A DNA stretch of 64,000 nucleotides from Rhodobacterales bacterium HTCC2255 (GTDB lineage Bacteria; Pseudomonadota; Alphaproteobacteria; Rhodobacterales; Rhodobacteraceae). Of this stretch, positions 54,767-64,000 are shown one piece after another (position 1 is the first letter of the stretch; each line of letters opens with the position of its first letter). The notes below the pieces were generated by a model. The model saw only the letters and a program-made list of their open reading frames with translations. It ran no database searches and was not told the DNA's origin. A program made the position numbers and the translations under genes. Location of the stretch: NCBI GenBank assembly GCA_000153745.1, contig DS022282.1:1262066-1326065 (forward strand), in the 5' to 3' direction.

Positions 54767-56155
54767 ATGAATAAAAAACCAATCAATCTCTTTACAAATC
54801 AAATTCGAAGTGAATGGGTTCGCCTTCAAACACTTATATTTTTACGTTGGATGGCAATTGTAGGTCAAATTATAGCAATAATATCAGCGCATAGCTTTTT
54901 AGGTTTAAATCTTGAAATAGGATATTGTTCTATCGCAATAGGTGCATCTATTTTATTTAATTTATTGGCAAGCTTCATAGCGCCAACAAACAAGCGCTTG
55001 TCACAAAGAGCTACTATTTTATCCTTGCTATTTGACCTTACACAACTTGGTATATTATTGTTTTTAACTGGTGGTTTAAGCAACCCTTTCTCATTATTAA
55101 TACTTGCACCAGTTACAATATCTGCGACTGCCCTTACATTAAATGCCACATTATTTTTAGGTGGATATGCAATAGCAATGACAACGTTACTTACATATTT
55201 TCATTTACCCTTAACTTTTAAAAATGGAAATGTTGCAATCCTTGAACCACTATTTATATGGGGGAATTGGACAGCCTTACTGATTGGACTGGTCTTTTTA
55301 TCCGGATACGCAAGACGTGTAACTATAGAAACGTTTTCAATGTCCCAAGCACTTGCGGCTACGCAAATGGCTTTAGATCGGGAACATAAGTTAACAGTTT
55401 TAGGAGGAGTGGTAGCTGCCGCTGCACATGAAATGGGTACACCACTTGCAACAATTAAAATGGTTGCTACTGAATTAGAAGAAGAGTTAAGTTTTAATCA
55501 AGAATTAAAAGATGATGCTCGATTAATTCGCGAACAAGCTATGAGGCTTTCTGCAATATTACGAGATATGGGGCGAACAGGTAAAGATGACCTACATTTA
55601 AAAAATGCACCAATCACTGAAGTGATAAGAGAAGCTGCTGAGCCACATATAAACAGAGGTAAAAAAATAACTACACTCGTAAATGGCTTGCCAGTTTTAG
55701 AAATTCTTGAAGACGTTCCAAACTTACCCCGGCAACCTGAGATATTACATGGGTTAAGAAACTTAATTCAAAATGCAGTAGATTTTGCAATACATGATGT
55801 ATGGATAGATATTACCTGGACCGATGAAACAATTCGCATACTGGTGGCTGATGATGGAAAAGGGTATCCACCAGATTTTTTTGGAAAAGTAGGTGATCCA
55901 TTCTTAAGGCGCCATAAAACAAAAAAAGATCCTAGCCGTCCAGAATATGAAGGAATGGGATTAGGTTTATTTATTGCAAAAACACTGCTTGAGCGTACAC
56001 GCGCAAAATTAATTTTTGCGAATGGCACATCTACATATGCTACAAAGCCATCACTAGAGTTTGCTACAGGAGCAGTTGTTAGTGTCATTTGGGATAGAAA
56101 GAATTTAATTTTTGATAGTCAAATAGGTCCAGAAAATATGCCAATACAGATTTGA
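54767..56155 (+). CDS. regB: Redox sensor histidine kinase RegB/PrrB/ActS
   Basis: 462 residues from ATG 54767, exactly the size of PrrB (the upstream GTG is not needed). Six membrane helices occupy 20-185; the ubiquinone-binding loop GGLSNPF is at 102-108. The H-box is AAAAHEMGTPLATIK with His221, followed by RTGKDDLH, the N-box LRNLIQNAVDFA, and G boxes DDGKGYPP and GMGLGLFIAKTLL. The redox cysteine known from R. capsulatus (Cys265, 40 residues after His225) corresponds to Leu261 here. It phosphorylates RegA. Confidence 0.95.
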   Translation: MNKKPINLFTNQIRSEWVRLQTLIFLRWMAIVGQIIAIISAHSFLGLNLEIGYCSIAIGASILFNLLASFIAPTNKRLSQRATILSLLFDLTQLGILLFLTGGLSNPFSLLILAPVTISATALTLNATLFLGGYAIAMTTLLTYFHLPLTFKNGNVAILEPLFIWGNWTALLIGLVFLSGYARRVTIETFSMSQALAATQMALDREHKLTVLGGVVAAAAHEMGTPLATIKMVATELEEELSFNQELKDDARLIREQAMRLSAILRDMGRTGKDDLHLKNAPITEVIREAAEPHINRGKKITTLVNGLPVLEILEDVPNLPRQPEILHGLRNLIQNAVDFAIHDVWIDITWTDETIRILVADDGKGYPPDFFGKVGDPFLRRHKTKKDPSRPEYEGMGLGLFIAKTLLERTRAKLIFANGTSTYATKPSLEFATGAVVSVIWDRKNLIFDSQIGPENMPIQI

Positions 56156-56175
56156 AGCCACTGATGCAGCAAAAA

Positions 56176-56189
56176 GGTTTAAATAAACC
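56176..56189. repeat. Inverted repeat GGTTTAAATAAACC in the regB-tsaE gap
   Basis: Perfect 6-bp arms around AA, 20 bases after the regB stop. There is no T tract. A transcript end or short operator; little can be said. Confidence 0.45.
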
Positions 56190-56244
56190 ATCGTTTCAAC
56201 ATTGGGTTACAATATTCATATTTTAATAGTATGTTAAAATACAA

Positions 56245-56736
56245 ATGATTCAAAAAATTTTATTAAAATCGTCAGACGAAACAGCAGCTTTAGCTACAGC
56301 TTTTGCACCACTTCTATCTGTTGGAAACACAATTTTATTAAACGGCTCTGTTGGCGCAGGCAAAACCCATTTTGCACGTGCTTTAATTTCTACTTGCTTA
56401 AACGATATCAATGCACTCGAAGATATACCAAGTCCAACATTTACTCTTGTTCAAACATACGAATTAAACCACGTCGATATATGGCATGCTGATTTATATC
56501 GTTTAACAAGTTTATCTGAAGTTTATGAGTTGGGACTAGATACTGCATTTGAAGATGCAATTTGTTTATTAGAATGGTCCAATAGGTTAGGTGAAATGTT
56601 ACCAAAGAATGCCTTAACATTAAATTTAAATATTACAGAGGAAGACCTGAGGGAAGCAACCCTTGAGTGGGAAGATACGATTTGGGACACAATTGTGGTA
56701 GACGCACTTAAGGTATTTAATAATGAAAAATCGTGA
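56245..56736 (+). CDS. tsaE: tRNA threonylcarbamoyladenosine synthesis ATPase TsaE
   Basis: ATPase partner of the TsaB-TsaD complex in t6A synthesis. P-loop NGSVGAGKTHFARALI, SPTFTLVQTYE (switch), HADLYRL and LLEWSNRLGEMLP are the family motifs; the length of 163 is normal. It opens a run of overlapping genes, tsaE-amgK-murU-addB-addA. Its own tsaD is encoded at 48610. Confidence 0.94.
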   Translation: MIQKILLKSSDETAALATAFAPLLSVGNTILLNGSVGAGKTHFARALISTCLNDINALEDIPSPTFTLVQTYELNHVDIWHADLYRLTSLSEVYELGLDTAFEDAICLLEWSNRLGEMLPKNALTLNLNITEEDLREATLEWEDTIWDTIVVDALKVFNNEKS

Positions 56737-57730
56737 AGAACTATTGCAAGGATTTTTAACTAAATCAAATTGGGAAAGTGCAAACAGACATCCTTTAGCA
56801 TCAGATGCTTCAGGCAGAACATATGAACGACTTTATTTGAATTCAAAAAATGCTATCTTAATGAATGCGCCATATTCTGCAGGGGAAGATGTAAGGCTGT
56901 TTTTAGATGTAACAAATATGCTTAAAGAACTGAATTTATCTGCACCAATCATTTACAATGAAGATATTAAAAATGGGTTTTTATTAATTGAAGATCTTGG
57001 AGATGATCTTTTTGCACTTTTGTGTAAAAAAGCACCGGAAATAGATCATGAGATATATGGTTCTGCTGTTGATTTATTATTACATATACATAAAAATCCA
57101 GCGCCAAAAAGTTTACTAAAGTATGATATGAATATTTATTTAAAGGAAAGTAAACTTTTAACAGAATGGTATTTACCTGCAGCAGTGAGCGCTCCATTAT
57201 CTAAAAGTTTAATTGATGAATTTCATACCATCTTACATGAAACATTTTCAAAAATACCTTCATATAATCCTGTTTTAGTAATGCGGGATTATCATGCAGA
57301 AAATCTAATATGGCTGCCTAAAAGATCAGCTATAAAACGCGTAGGTCTTCTAGATTATCAAGATGCCCTAGCAGGTCACCCAGCTTATGATTTGGTCTCA
57401 CTCCTGGAAGATGCCCGCAGAGATACTTCAAGCGATTTGCAGAAAAATATGCTCAATCGATATATATCGAAAACTGAGTTAGATGCAGAAGAATTTGTTA
57501 CAGCTTATAATTTATTAGGGGCTCAGCGTAATATCAAAATTATTGGAATATTTTCACGTTTGTCACTACGTGATAAAAAATCAAGTTATGTAAACCTAAT
57601 ACCACGTGTATGGGATCATTTGATGAATAACTTAAATCACAAAGCATGTTCTCACTTAAAACAATGGATAAGTCAAAATGTACCTTACCCAAATCATACA
57701 GTTCGTCAAAAATTAGTGAATAAATTATGA
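56723..57730 (+). CDS. amgK: Aminoglycoside-phosphotransferase-fold sugar kinase (AmgK-like)
   Basis: Anomeric kinase that phosphorylates N-acetylmuramate (and GlcNAc) at C1 in the cell-wall recycling route known from Pseudomonas and Caulobacter. 335 residues; the catalytic loop is VMRDYHAENLIW (Asp, Asn) and the metal site LLDYQDALAGHPAYDLVSLLEDARR (in part), as in AmgK. The gene overlaps tsaE by 14 bases and murU by four, and the AmgK-MurU pair is functionally linked, giving UDP-MurNAc and bypassing fosfomycin-sensitive synthesis. Confidence 0.88.
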   Translation: MKNREELLQGFLTKSNWESANRHPLASDASGRTYERLYLNSKNAILMNAPYSAGEDVRLFLDVTNMLKELNLSAPIIYNEDIKNGFLLIEDLGDDLFALLCKKAPEIDHEIYGSAVDLLLHIHKNPAPKSLLKYDMNIYLKESKLLTEWYLPAAVSAPLSKSLIDEFHTILHETFSKIPSYNPVLVMRDYHAENLIWLPKRSAIKRVGLLDYQDALAGHPAYDLVSLLEDARRDTSSDLQKNMLNRYISKTELDAEEFVTAYNLLGAQRNIKIIGIFSRLSLRDKKSSYVNLIPRVWDHLMNNLNHKACSHLKQWISQNVPYPNHTVRQKLVNKL

Positions 57731-58434
57731 GTATTGAAAGTGCATTAATTTTTGGTGCTGGTTTTGGAACAAGGATGGGGGACATTACAAAAATTACCCC
57801 CAAGCCAATGATTAGAGTACTAAATAAACCGTTAATTGATTATGCTATAGATGTTATTTTAAGTGCAAATATCCAAAACATTTCTGTGAATTTACACCAT
57901 CTCCCTAAACAAATTGAAGATCATTTATCTAAATTTGAAAATATTCAAACAATCCATGAACAACCTAATATTCTTGAAACAGGTGGAGGATTAAAAAATG
58001 CTTTACCAATTCTTGGTTCAAGCCCAGTTGTTACATTAAATTCAGATATAATTTGGATTGGATCTAATCCAGTTGGGTCTCTTTTAAAATCATGGGACCC
58101 CAAAAAAATGGATGCACTTTTAATGCTCATTCCTATTCAAAATACAAAAGAATACTGCGGGCAGGGTGATTTTTATTTAGACAGTGATAACCTTTTAACA
58201 CGAAGGGGTAACAAGCCAAATGCTCCTTATGTTTATACTGGAGCTCAAATCATAAAAACTGAATTATTAAGCAATATAAATGAAAAAAGTTTTTCTATAA
58301 ATTTGTTATGGAATAAAATCCTTAATAAGAAAAAAGCTTTTGGTATTGTTTATGATGGTAGTTGGATTGATGTTGGACATCCCAAAGGTATTGATACTGC
58401 CACAAAAGAGTTATTAAATAATAGAAATGTTTGA
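57727..58434 (+). CDS. murU: N-acetylmuramate-1-phosphate uridylyltransferase-like (MurU)
   Basis: Nucleotidyltransferase of 235 residues that would turn MurNAc-1-phosphate into UDP-MurNAc. The signature LIFGAGFGTRMGDITKITPKPM, here read in two parts (GAGFGTRMG and TPKPMIRV), the metal aspartate in LNSDIIW and the second Asp in WIDVGHPKGID are intact. It is coupled to amgK by ATGA and to addB by eight bases. The partner kinase next door supports the assignment; the sequence alone would also allow a mannose-1-phosphate guanylyltransferase. Confidence 0.88.
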   Translation: MSIESALIFGAGFGTRMGDITKITPKPMIRVLNKPLIDYAIDVILSANIQNISVNLHHLPKQIEDHLSKFENIQTIHEQPNILETGGGLKNALPILGSSPVVTLNSDIIWIGSNPVGSLLKSWDPKKMDALLMLIPIQNTKEYCGQGDFYLDSDNLLTRRGNKPNAPYVYTGAQIIKTELLSNINEKSFSINLLWNKILNKKKAFGIVYDGSWIDVGHPKGIDTATKELLNNRNV

Positions 58435-61384
58435 TTCAAAAAATATACCAAGAGTATTTAAAGTTCCCGTTGGAGTAGACTTTTCTAGAGTGTTCTTAGA
58501 CGGATTAAAAAGTAGGTTGCATGAGAAGGAGCCCCATGAATTAGCTCGTGTAATTGTATTTATTAATACAAGAAGAGCAGAGCGAAAACTCAAAGAATTA
58601 TTTATAGAATCTGGCTCTTCATTACTTCCTCAATTTCATTTAATTACAGATCTTTCTGATGACCCCTTAAAACTATGTAATTTACCCGCTCAAGCTCCTT
58701 CGCATCATCGAATGATTAATCTTGGTCAATTAATCAGAAAACTTTTATTAACCGAACCAGATTTAGCACCTATTTCGGCAACCTATGACTTAGCTGAAAG
58801 TTTGAGCGCTCTAATGGATGAGGCGCAGGGTGAAGGAATCCAAATGACGGATGTGCTCAATTTAGATGTTGGAGAGCACTCTGCCCATTGGAATAGAAGC
58901 AAAAAATTTCTTTCAATTTTAGCAACTCATTGGAAGCAAAATGCTTTAACCGACCCTGAAGATCGAATGCGCCATGTTGTTGAAACATATGCTAAACATT
59001 GGGATATAAATCCTACAAATCAAACTATTTTAATTGCAGGTTCCACAGGTTCTCGGGGAGCAACTGCATTATTTATGAAAGCAATTGCGAAACTGCCAAA
59101 TGGCGCTGTTATTTTACCAGGAGTTGATGATGACCTACCCAAAGATGTCTGGAGTGCTTTAAAGACGAAAAAATTTACTCTTGATCACCCACAAGCTGGA
59201 TTTGCAAAATTATTTGATTTGTTGAAGATTGATTTTGATGATGTTGATCCTTGGCATAAAGCAAACATAAGGAATATTGACCGAAATAAATTAATATCTT
59301 TAGCTCTTAGGCCTGCACCAATTACTAATCAATGGTTGGAATATGGCCCTCTTTTGAAGCCATATTTAAATAAAGCTACACAGGACCTTGAATTAATTGA
59401 AGCGGATACAATTAAAGAAGAAGCCCTCGCAATTGCCACTCGATTACGATTTGCTACTGAGCAAGGCCAAGCAGCAGTTCTAATTTCACCAAGTCGGAAC
59501 CTAACCAGACGAGTTAATGCAAACCTTGCAAGATGGAATATTGAAGCTGATGACTCAGCAGGGACTCCACTTCAATTGTCAACAACAGGTATTTTTCTTA
59601 GGTCAATCGCTCAGTGTTTTGGTAACTCTACATTGTCATATGATTTTTTAGCATTGTTAAAACATCCATTAACTCACTCAGGCAAAGGCAGGAATATTCA
59701 TAATTTAATGACTATGGAAATAGAAGTGGGCCAGTTTAATGGAGCAAAAATATTACGTGGAGGGCCACCCTTCATAGATTTTGATATTTTATCAGGTTGG
59801 GCAACAAAAGATCCTCACAAGACAATTTGGGTAAAGTGGCTTACGAGGATTTTTCAGCCTTTAAGAGATGCAAAAGAGATGGAATTATCTGAGTGGCTAA
59901 ATTTACTAAAAAAAACAGCTGAAACTCTTTCAAGCAGTCCAGAAAATGATATTGATGCTAAAGTCTGGGAAAAAGATTCAGGTAAAGCCGCTTTAAAAAC
60001 GCTAGATCAAATATTACACCAATCAGTATCCAGCGGAATAATGTCAAACATAGAATTCAATGCATTTCTAAGGTCTATATTATCTCAAGAATTAAGATCA
60101 GAAACACAATCCGCAAACCCATTAATATCAATTTGGGGCACTTTAGAGGCACGCGTACAATCTAAAGATTTAGTTATTTTAGGTGGCTTAAATGAAGATA
60201 CATGGCCATCAAAACCCAATCATGATATGTGGCTTAATCGTGATATGCGAAAACAATTATCCCTACTTTTACCCGAGAGGCGTATTGGTCTCTCAGCGCA
60301 TGACTTTCAACAAGCTGTATCAGCACATAATGTTGTGTTATCTCGATCATTAAGAGAAGGGGATACACCTTCTACTCCATCACGTTGGTTAATAAGAATT
60401 ACTAATTTGATGCAAGGATTAAAAAATGAGGGCCCTAACGCGTTAGATGAAATGCGTAATAATGGGAACCAATGGTTAACATATGCGCGCAGTCTAGATA
60501 GAGTAGACGAAACCAAAAAAATTCCTTTTGAAACTAGGCCATCGCCAATTCCACCAGAAAATGCTCGGCTAGAAAAATTATCAGTAACACAAATTAAAGA
60601 TTTAGTCCGTGACCCTTACAAAATTTATGCATCAGTTATTTTAAAGTTAAAAAAATTAGATCCCCTTGGAAAACAAGCTGATGCCATTGAGCGTGGGAAT
60701 ACTATTCACACAATTTTAGAAGAATTCATAAGACAAACCCAAAATGAACTTCCCGAGAATGCATCGAATTTATTTATGAAAATAACTAATGAAGTTTTGA
60801 AAAAAGACGTGCCATGGCCAGCTGCACAACGTTTGTGGTTAGCTCGCATGCAAGCTATTTCATCTTCATTTATAGAGGAAGAAATCAAACGTCGTGCAGT
60901 AGGTATTAATATAGCACTTGAACGTTATGGTGAAATTGATTTTCAAGATTTAAAATTCAAACTTACAGCAAAAGCAGATCGCATTGATCAGGGTAAAAAT
61001 GGGCTTCGTCTATATGATTATAAAGCTAGCAAACCTCCATCTTTGGGTGACATTCAATATTTTGATAAGCAACTACAATTAGAAGCTATGATTGCTTTTC
61101 ATGATGGATTTAATAAAATTCGCAAACAATCAATTGAGCATTTAGAATATATAAGTTTAGGACCAGAATTAAAAAAACAGCCTTTAGATATCGATGATCA
61201 AGAAATTAGTAAAATTGTAGATGAGTTTCGAAACTTAATCTTGACTTATAATGACCCATCAAAAGGCTTTACTGCTAGAGATAAAATTCAATTTTTAAAT
61301 CATATATCAGATTATGATCAACTGTCTCGCAAAGGTGAGTGGCAAGATAGCGATACACCAAACCCGAAAGTCCTTGGACAATGA
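58427..61384 (+). CDS. addB: Double-strand break repair protein AddB (alphaproteobacterial type)
   Basis: 985-residue partner of AddA in end resection at double-strand breaks. The N-terminal three quarters form a degenerate helicase fold. The C-terminal nuclease domain shows GNTIHTILEEF (about residue 758), the LTAKADRID aspartate and YDYKASKPPS (Asp-x-Lys of the PD-(D/E)xK site, about 861). QIKDLVRDPYKIYA precedes it as in the family. The length is typical. It is translationally coupled to addA by ATGA. Confidence 0.94.
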   Translation: MFDSKNIPRVFKVPVGVDFSRVFLDGLKSRLHEKEPHELARVIVFINTRRAERKLKELFIESGSSLLPQFHLITDLSDDPLKLCNLPAQAPSHHRMINLGQLIRKLLLTEPDLAPISATYDLAESLSALMDEAQGEGIQMTDVLNLDVGEHSAHWNRSKKFLSILATHWKQNALTDPEDRMRHVVETYAKHWDINPTNQTILIAGSTGSRGATALFMKAIAKLPNGAVILPGVDDDLPKDVWSALKTKKFTLDHPQAGFAKLFDLLKIDFDDVDPWHKANIRNIDRNKLISLALRPAPITNQWLEYGPLLKPYLNKATQDLELIEADTIKEEALAIATRLRFATEQGQAAVLISPSRNLTRRVNANLARWNIEADDSAGTPLQLSTTGIFLRSIAQCFGNSTLSYDFLALLKHPLTHSGKGRNIHNLMTMEIEVGQFNGAKILRGGPPFIDFDILSGWATKDPHKTIWVKWLTRIFQPLRDAKEMELSEWLNLLKKTAETLSSSPENDIDAKVWEKDSGKAALKTLDQILHQSVSSGIMSNIEFNAFLRSILSQELRSETQSANPLISIWGTLEARVQSKDLVILGGLNEDTWPSKPNHDMWLNRDMRKQLSLLLPERRIGLSAHDFQQAVSAHNVVLSRSLREGDTPSTPSRWLIRITNLMQGLKNEGPNALDEMRNNGNQWLTYARSLDRVDETKKIPFETRPSPIPPENARLEKLSVTQIKDLVRDPYKIYASVILKLKKLDPLGKQADAIERGNTIHTILEEFIRQTQNELPENASNLFMKITNEVLKKDVPWPAAQRLWLARMQAISSSFIEEEIKRRAVGINIALERYGEIDFQDLKFKLTAKADRIDQGKNGLRLYDYKASKPPSLGDIQYFDKQLQLEAMIAFHDGFNKIRKQSIEHLEYISLGPELKKQPLDIDDQEISKIVDEFRNLILTYNDPSKGFTARDKIQFLNHISDYDQLSRKGEWQDSDTPNPKVLGQ

Positions 61385-64000
61385 AATTCAACGATGCAAC
61401 ACTAGCTCAAATCTATGCAGCTAACCCAATAAAAAATACTTGGGTATCCGCAAATGCAGGTTCAGGGAAAACACGGGTATTAACTGATAGAGTTGCGAGG
61501 TTATTGTTAAACAATACTGATCCACAAAAGATTTTATGTCTCACATATACAAAAGCAGCAGCCGCAGAAATGCAAAATCGTTTATTTGATAGTCTTGGCA
61601 AATGGGCAATGTTACCTGATGAAGAGCTTCGTACAGAATTAAAAAGTTTAGGTGAAAACGAAAATACTTTAAGCCCTGATAAAATTAAACAAGCTCGAAC
61701 TTTATTTGCGGCAGCACTTGAGACGCCTGGTGGTTTAAAGATCCAAACAATTCACTCATTCTGCGATGCATTATTGCGACGTTTTCCGCTAGAAGCTGGC
61801 GTATCACCACAATTTAATATGCTTGAAGAACGTCAAGCAAAACAATTACGCATCGAAGTTGTGGAAAGAATGGCTCAACAGTCTGAAACTTCAGAAATAG
61901 ACATGTTAGCTAAACATTTAACACGTCTAAATACAGATGATTTAACGAATGAAATTGTAAAAAAACGTACCGGCTTTGATATCGCTCCTACACCAAAAGA
62001 TTTTGGTATTTCTCAAGATATTTCATTAGATAAAATTTTTAATGAAAGAATTAATCCACATAATGATATAATAAACTCACTTATAGAATTATTAAAAACT
62101 GGCTCAAAAAACGATATGAAGGCAGCAGATAAACTAAGAGAATACTTTTTAGATAATACAAATAATACAAAACTTAAAATATTAGAAAAAGTATTCTTGA
62201 ATGGGAAAACTGCCAAGGCAGGTCCATATTCAGCTAAAGAGAATGTTGCAACATTAAAGTTAATTCCTAAAACTCATTCCTTTTTTGACATACAATCAAA
62301 AATTTCAAAAGATGTTGAAGCTACCCGTAAATGTAGATTGGCCATAAATGCATATAACAAGACACTAGTATTACACAGTTTTGCACAGTCTTTCTTGAAG
62401 GCATATGATAAACGAAAAGCTTTTAATGCGTATCTTGATTATGATGATCTTATAAACTTATCTTCAAAGTTGCTGACGTCTAGTTCAATGGCTCAGTGGG
62501 TTTTATACAGGTTAGACGGTGGCTTAGATCATATACTAGTTGATGAAGCTCAAGATACTAGCCCTGCACAATGGGCTGTAATTGATTGCCTAGCTAGAGA
62601 ATTTACATACGGTATCTCAGCCAATGATAGGCCACGAAGCCTATTTATAGTTGGTGATGAAAAGCAATCTATTTACTCATTTCAAGGCGCTGATCCAGAC
62701 ATTTTTAGTGAAAAAAAATCTGAATTTAGAGATTTATTTCAACATATAAATCAAGATATGGAGAGTCGCGAGCTACTATATTCATTTCGATCAGCACCAA
62801 AAATATTATCCTTAGTTGATCAAATTTTCACTGATGAAAATATAAAAAATCCAAAATCCAAACATAAAGCGTTTCATGATTCAAAGCCAGGTAGGGTTGA
62901 TCTTTGGCCGTTTATTGAAAAGCAAAATCAACCAGATAAGGAGGTGTGGTATAGGCCAGTTGATATGCCAGCACCAAATGATCCAAAACAAGAACTAGCA
63001 CGCCTAATTGCGAAAAGTATTAAGGGAATATTACAAAGTAAACAGACAATTAATGTTGATAACGAATTAAGACCCGTTAATCCTGGTGATATTTTAATTT
63101 TAGTGCAAGGTCGTGAAACTCAAAGTTCATCTTCATTATTTAAAGAAATCCTAAAAGAATTGAAATCTTCAAATCTCCCTGTTGCAGGTGCAGACAGACT
63201 TAACGTTGGAGATGAATTGGCTGTTAGAGATATTTTATCGCTTTTACAATTTGCAAATATGGCAAATGACGATTTGTCACTCGCTGAAGCGATGCGATCT
63301 CCTTTACTAGGTTTAACAGAAAATGAGCTGTTCAAAACTGCGCATAAAAGACAGGGTACACTGTGGCAATCCTTAAGAGATCAGAACCATCATACTAACG
63401 CTCTAGCAATCTTAACAGATATTAGAAATCAAGTTGGTTATTTAAGACCATATGAATTAATTGAGCGTATTTTAACAAAACATCGTGGCCGAGAAAAATT
63501 ATTAGCAAGGCTTGGTTCTGAAGTAGAAGATGGTATCGATGAGTTGCTCGCTCAATCATTACAGTATGAAGCATTAGAGCCTCCAACCCTTTCAGGTTTC
63601 TTACAGTGGTTTGTTTCTGGGGAAGTTGAAATTAAGCGTGATATGGGCAAAGGGAACCAAATTCGAGTAATGACCGTCCATGGATCAAAGGGGCTTGAAT
63701 CACCAATAGTCATTTTGCCAGATACTGGTGACAAAAGCTTACCTCAAAATGCTCAGATAACATTATCTAATAACTCATCAGTTTGGAGAAGTACTGGTGA
63801 TGAGGGTAGCGAAATTCAAAACAATGCTGAAAAAGTAATAAAAGAAAAACAAACCCAAGAAAAAATGCGCCTTTTATATGTTGCACTAACAAGAGCGGAA
63901 AGTTGGTTAATTATATGTGGTGCTGGTACACGCAAAAATGAACGCTCTTGGTATAACTTAATTAAAGGGGCTCTGGTTAGTCTCAATGCATCAAAAAATG
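61381..64000 (+). CDS. addA: Helicase-nuclease AddA, 3' end beyond the window
   Basis: UvrD-family helicase subunit of AddAB. 873 codons are visible with no stop, out of roughly 1,100 expected, so the C-terminal nuclease is missing. Motifs in order: Walker A SANAGSGKTRVL (about 23), TYTKAAAAEM, IQTIHSFC-D-LLRRFP, Walker B LVDEAQDTSPAQW (about 386), GDEKQSIYSFQGAD (about 425), MTVHGSKGLESPIVILP (about 766) and YVALTRAESWLI (about 833). The ATG overlaps the addB stop. Confidence 0.96.
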   Translation, partial: MKFNDATLAQIYAANPIKNTWVSANAGSGKTRVLTDRVARLLLNNTDPQKILCLTYTKAAAAEMQNRLFDSLGKWAMLPDEELRTELKSLGENENTLSPDKIKQARTLFAAALETPGGLKIQTIHSFCDALLRRFPLEAGVSPQFNMLEERQAKQLRIEVVERMAQQSETSEIDMLAKHLTRLNTDDLTNEIVKKRTGFDIAPTPKDFGISQDISLDKIFNERINPHNDIINSLIELLKTGSKNDMKAADKLREYFLDNTNNTKLKILEKVFLNGKTAKAGPYSAKENVATLKLIPKTHSFFDIQSKISKDVEATRKCRLAINAYNKTLVLHSFAQSFLKAYDKRKAFNAYLDYDDLINLSSKLLTSSSMAQWVLYRLDGGLDHILVDEAQDTSPAQWAVIDCLAREFTYGISANDRPRSLFIVGDEKQSIYSFQGADPDIFSEKKSEFRDLFQHINQDMESRELLYSFRSAPKILSLVDQIFTDENIKNPKSKHKAFHDSKPGRVDLWPFIEKQNQPDKEVWYRPVDMPAPNDPKQELARLIAKSIKGILQSKQTINVDNELRPVNPGDILILVQGRETQSSSSLFKEILKELKSSNLPVAGADRLNVGDELAVRDILSLLQFANMANDDLSLAEAMRSPLLGLTENELFKTAHKRQGTLWQSLRDQNHHTNALAILTDIRNQVGYLRPYELIERILTKHRGREKLLARLGSEVEDGIDELLAQSLQYEALEPPTLSGFLQWFVSGEVEIKRDMGKGNQIRVMTVHGSKGLESPIVILPDTGDKSLPQNAQITLSNNSSVWRSTGDEGSEIQNNAEKVIKEKQTQEKMRLLYVALTRAESWLIICGAGTRKNERSWYNLIKGALVSLNASKN

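Overview
The window is AT-rich chromosomal DNA from an alphaproteobacterium, most likely a marine low-GC Rhodobacterales. The evidence is the gene set and its order: CcrM (GANTC) methylase with its own C-terminal domain, a regB / senC-regA redox locus, alpha-type AddB-AddA behind tsaE-amgK-murU, a hemD-COG4223-hemY operon divergent from tsaD-gpsA, DciA beside MutY, and a pmbA-phosphatase-DUF4170-waaA-lpxK lipid A block. The genus is inference. I found no tRNA, rRNA, CRISPR array, insertion sequence or prophage.

Bases 1-25938 are an accessory surface-polysaccharide locus, nearly all on the minus strand. Reading leftward from about 24.1 kb: an EPS-type MarR regulator, galU, ugd and a UDP-glucuronate 4-epimerase; an O-acyltransferase gene broken at a T9 run; a complete CDP-3,6-dideoxyhexose pathway (ddhD, ddhA, ddhB, ddhC); a tightly overlapping six-gene cassette (ThDP enzyme, enolase-superfamily dehydratase, mannitol-phosphate-dehydrogenase-like enzyme, IMPase-like phosphatase, divergent nucleotidyltransferase, SDR); a dTDP-3-acetamido-3,6-dideoxyhexose pathway (rmlB, rmlA, fdtA, fdtC, fdtB); an ABC half-transporter; two glycosyltransferases; and the start of a secreted protein. 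An RfaH-like antiterminator gene lies divergently at the head of the locus. The leader of the marR gene carries a core ops-like octamer (GCGGTAGC) behind a hairpin, so RfaH-type antitermination of the whole leftward unit is a concrete hypothesis. The locus should supply UDP-GlcA/GalA, UDP-Gal, dTDP-Fuc3NAc (or Qui3NAc) and a C4-branched CDP-3,6-dideoxyhexose.

Bases 26073-36056 hold glutaryl-CoA dehydrogenase, a betaine/TMAO-type ABC importer (binding protein, permease, ATPase), RNase HII, CcrM, MutY, DciA, a Tat-exported DsbA-like protein and a class III CoA-transferase. Bases 36048-40679 hold the minus-strand lipid A block. Bases 40835-45265 run plus strand: an arginine:glycine amidinotransferase homologue, an SDR, the glutathione-dependent formaldehyde pathway (frmA, fghA) and a YaiI/YqxD protein.

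Bases 45262-64000 hold hemY, COG4223 and hemD (minus), tsaD and gpsA (plus), ahcY (minus), an HD hydrolase and a GST-like protein (plus), regA and senC (minus) facing regB (plus), then the overlapping operon tsaE-amgK-murU-addB-addA, with addA cut by the window end.

The best candidate for an undescribed system is the six-gene cassette (8249-14886) beside ddhABCD. A YerE-like ThDP carboligase is translationally coupled to an aldonate-dehydratase-like enzyme that could supply an unusual 2-keto-3-deoxy acid as its acyl donor, which would give a longer branched sugar than yersiniose. This is inference from gene content, not proven.
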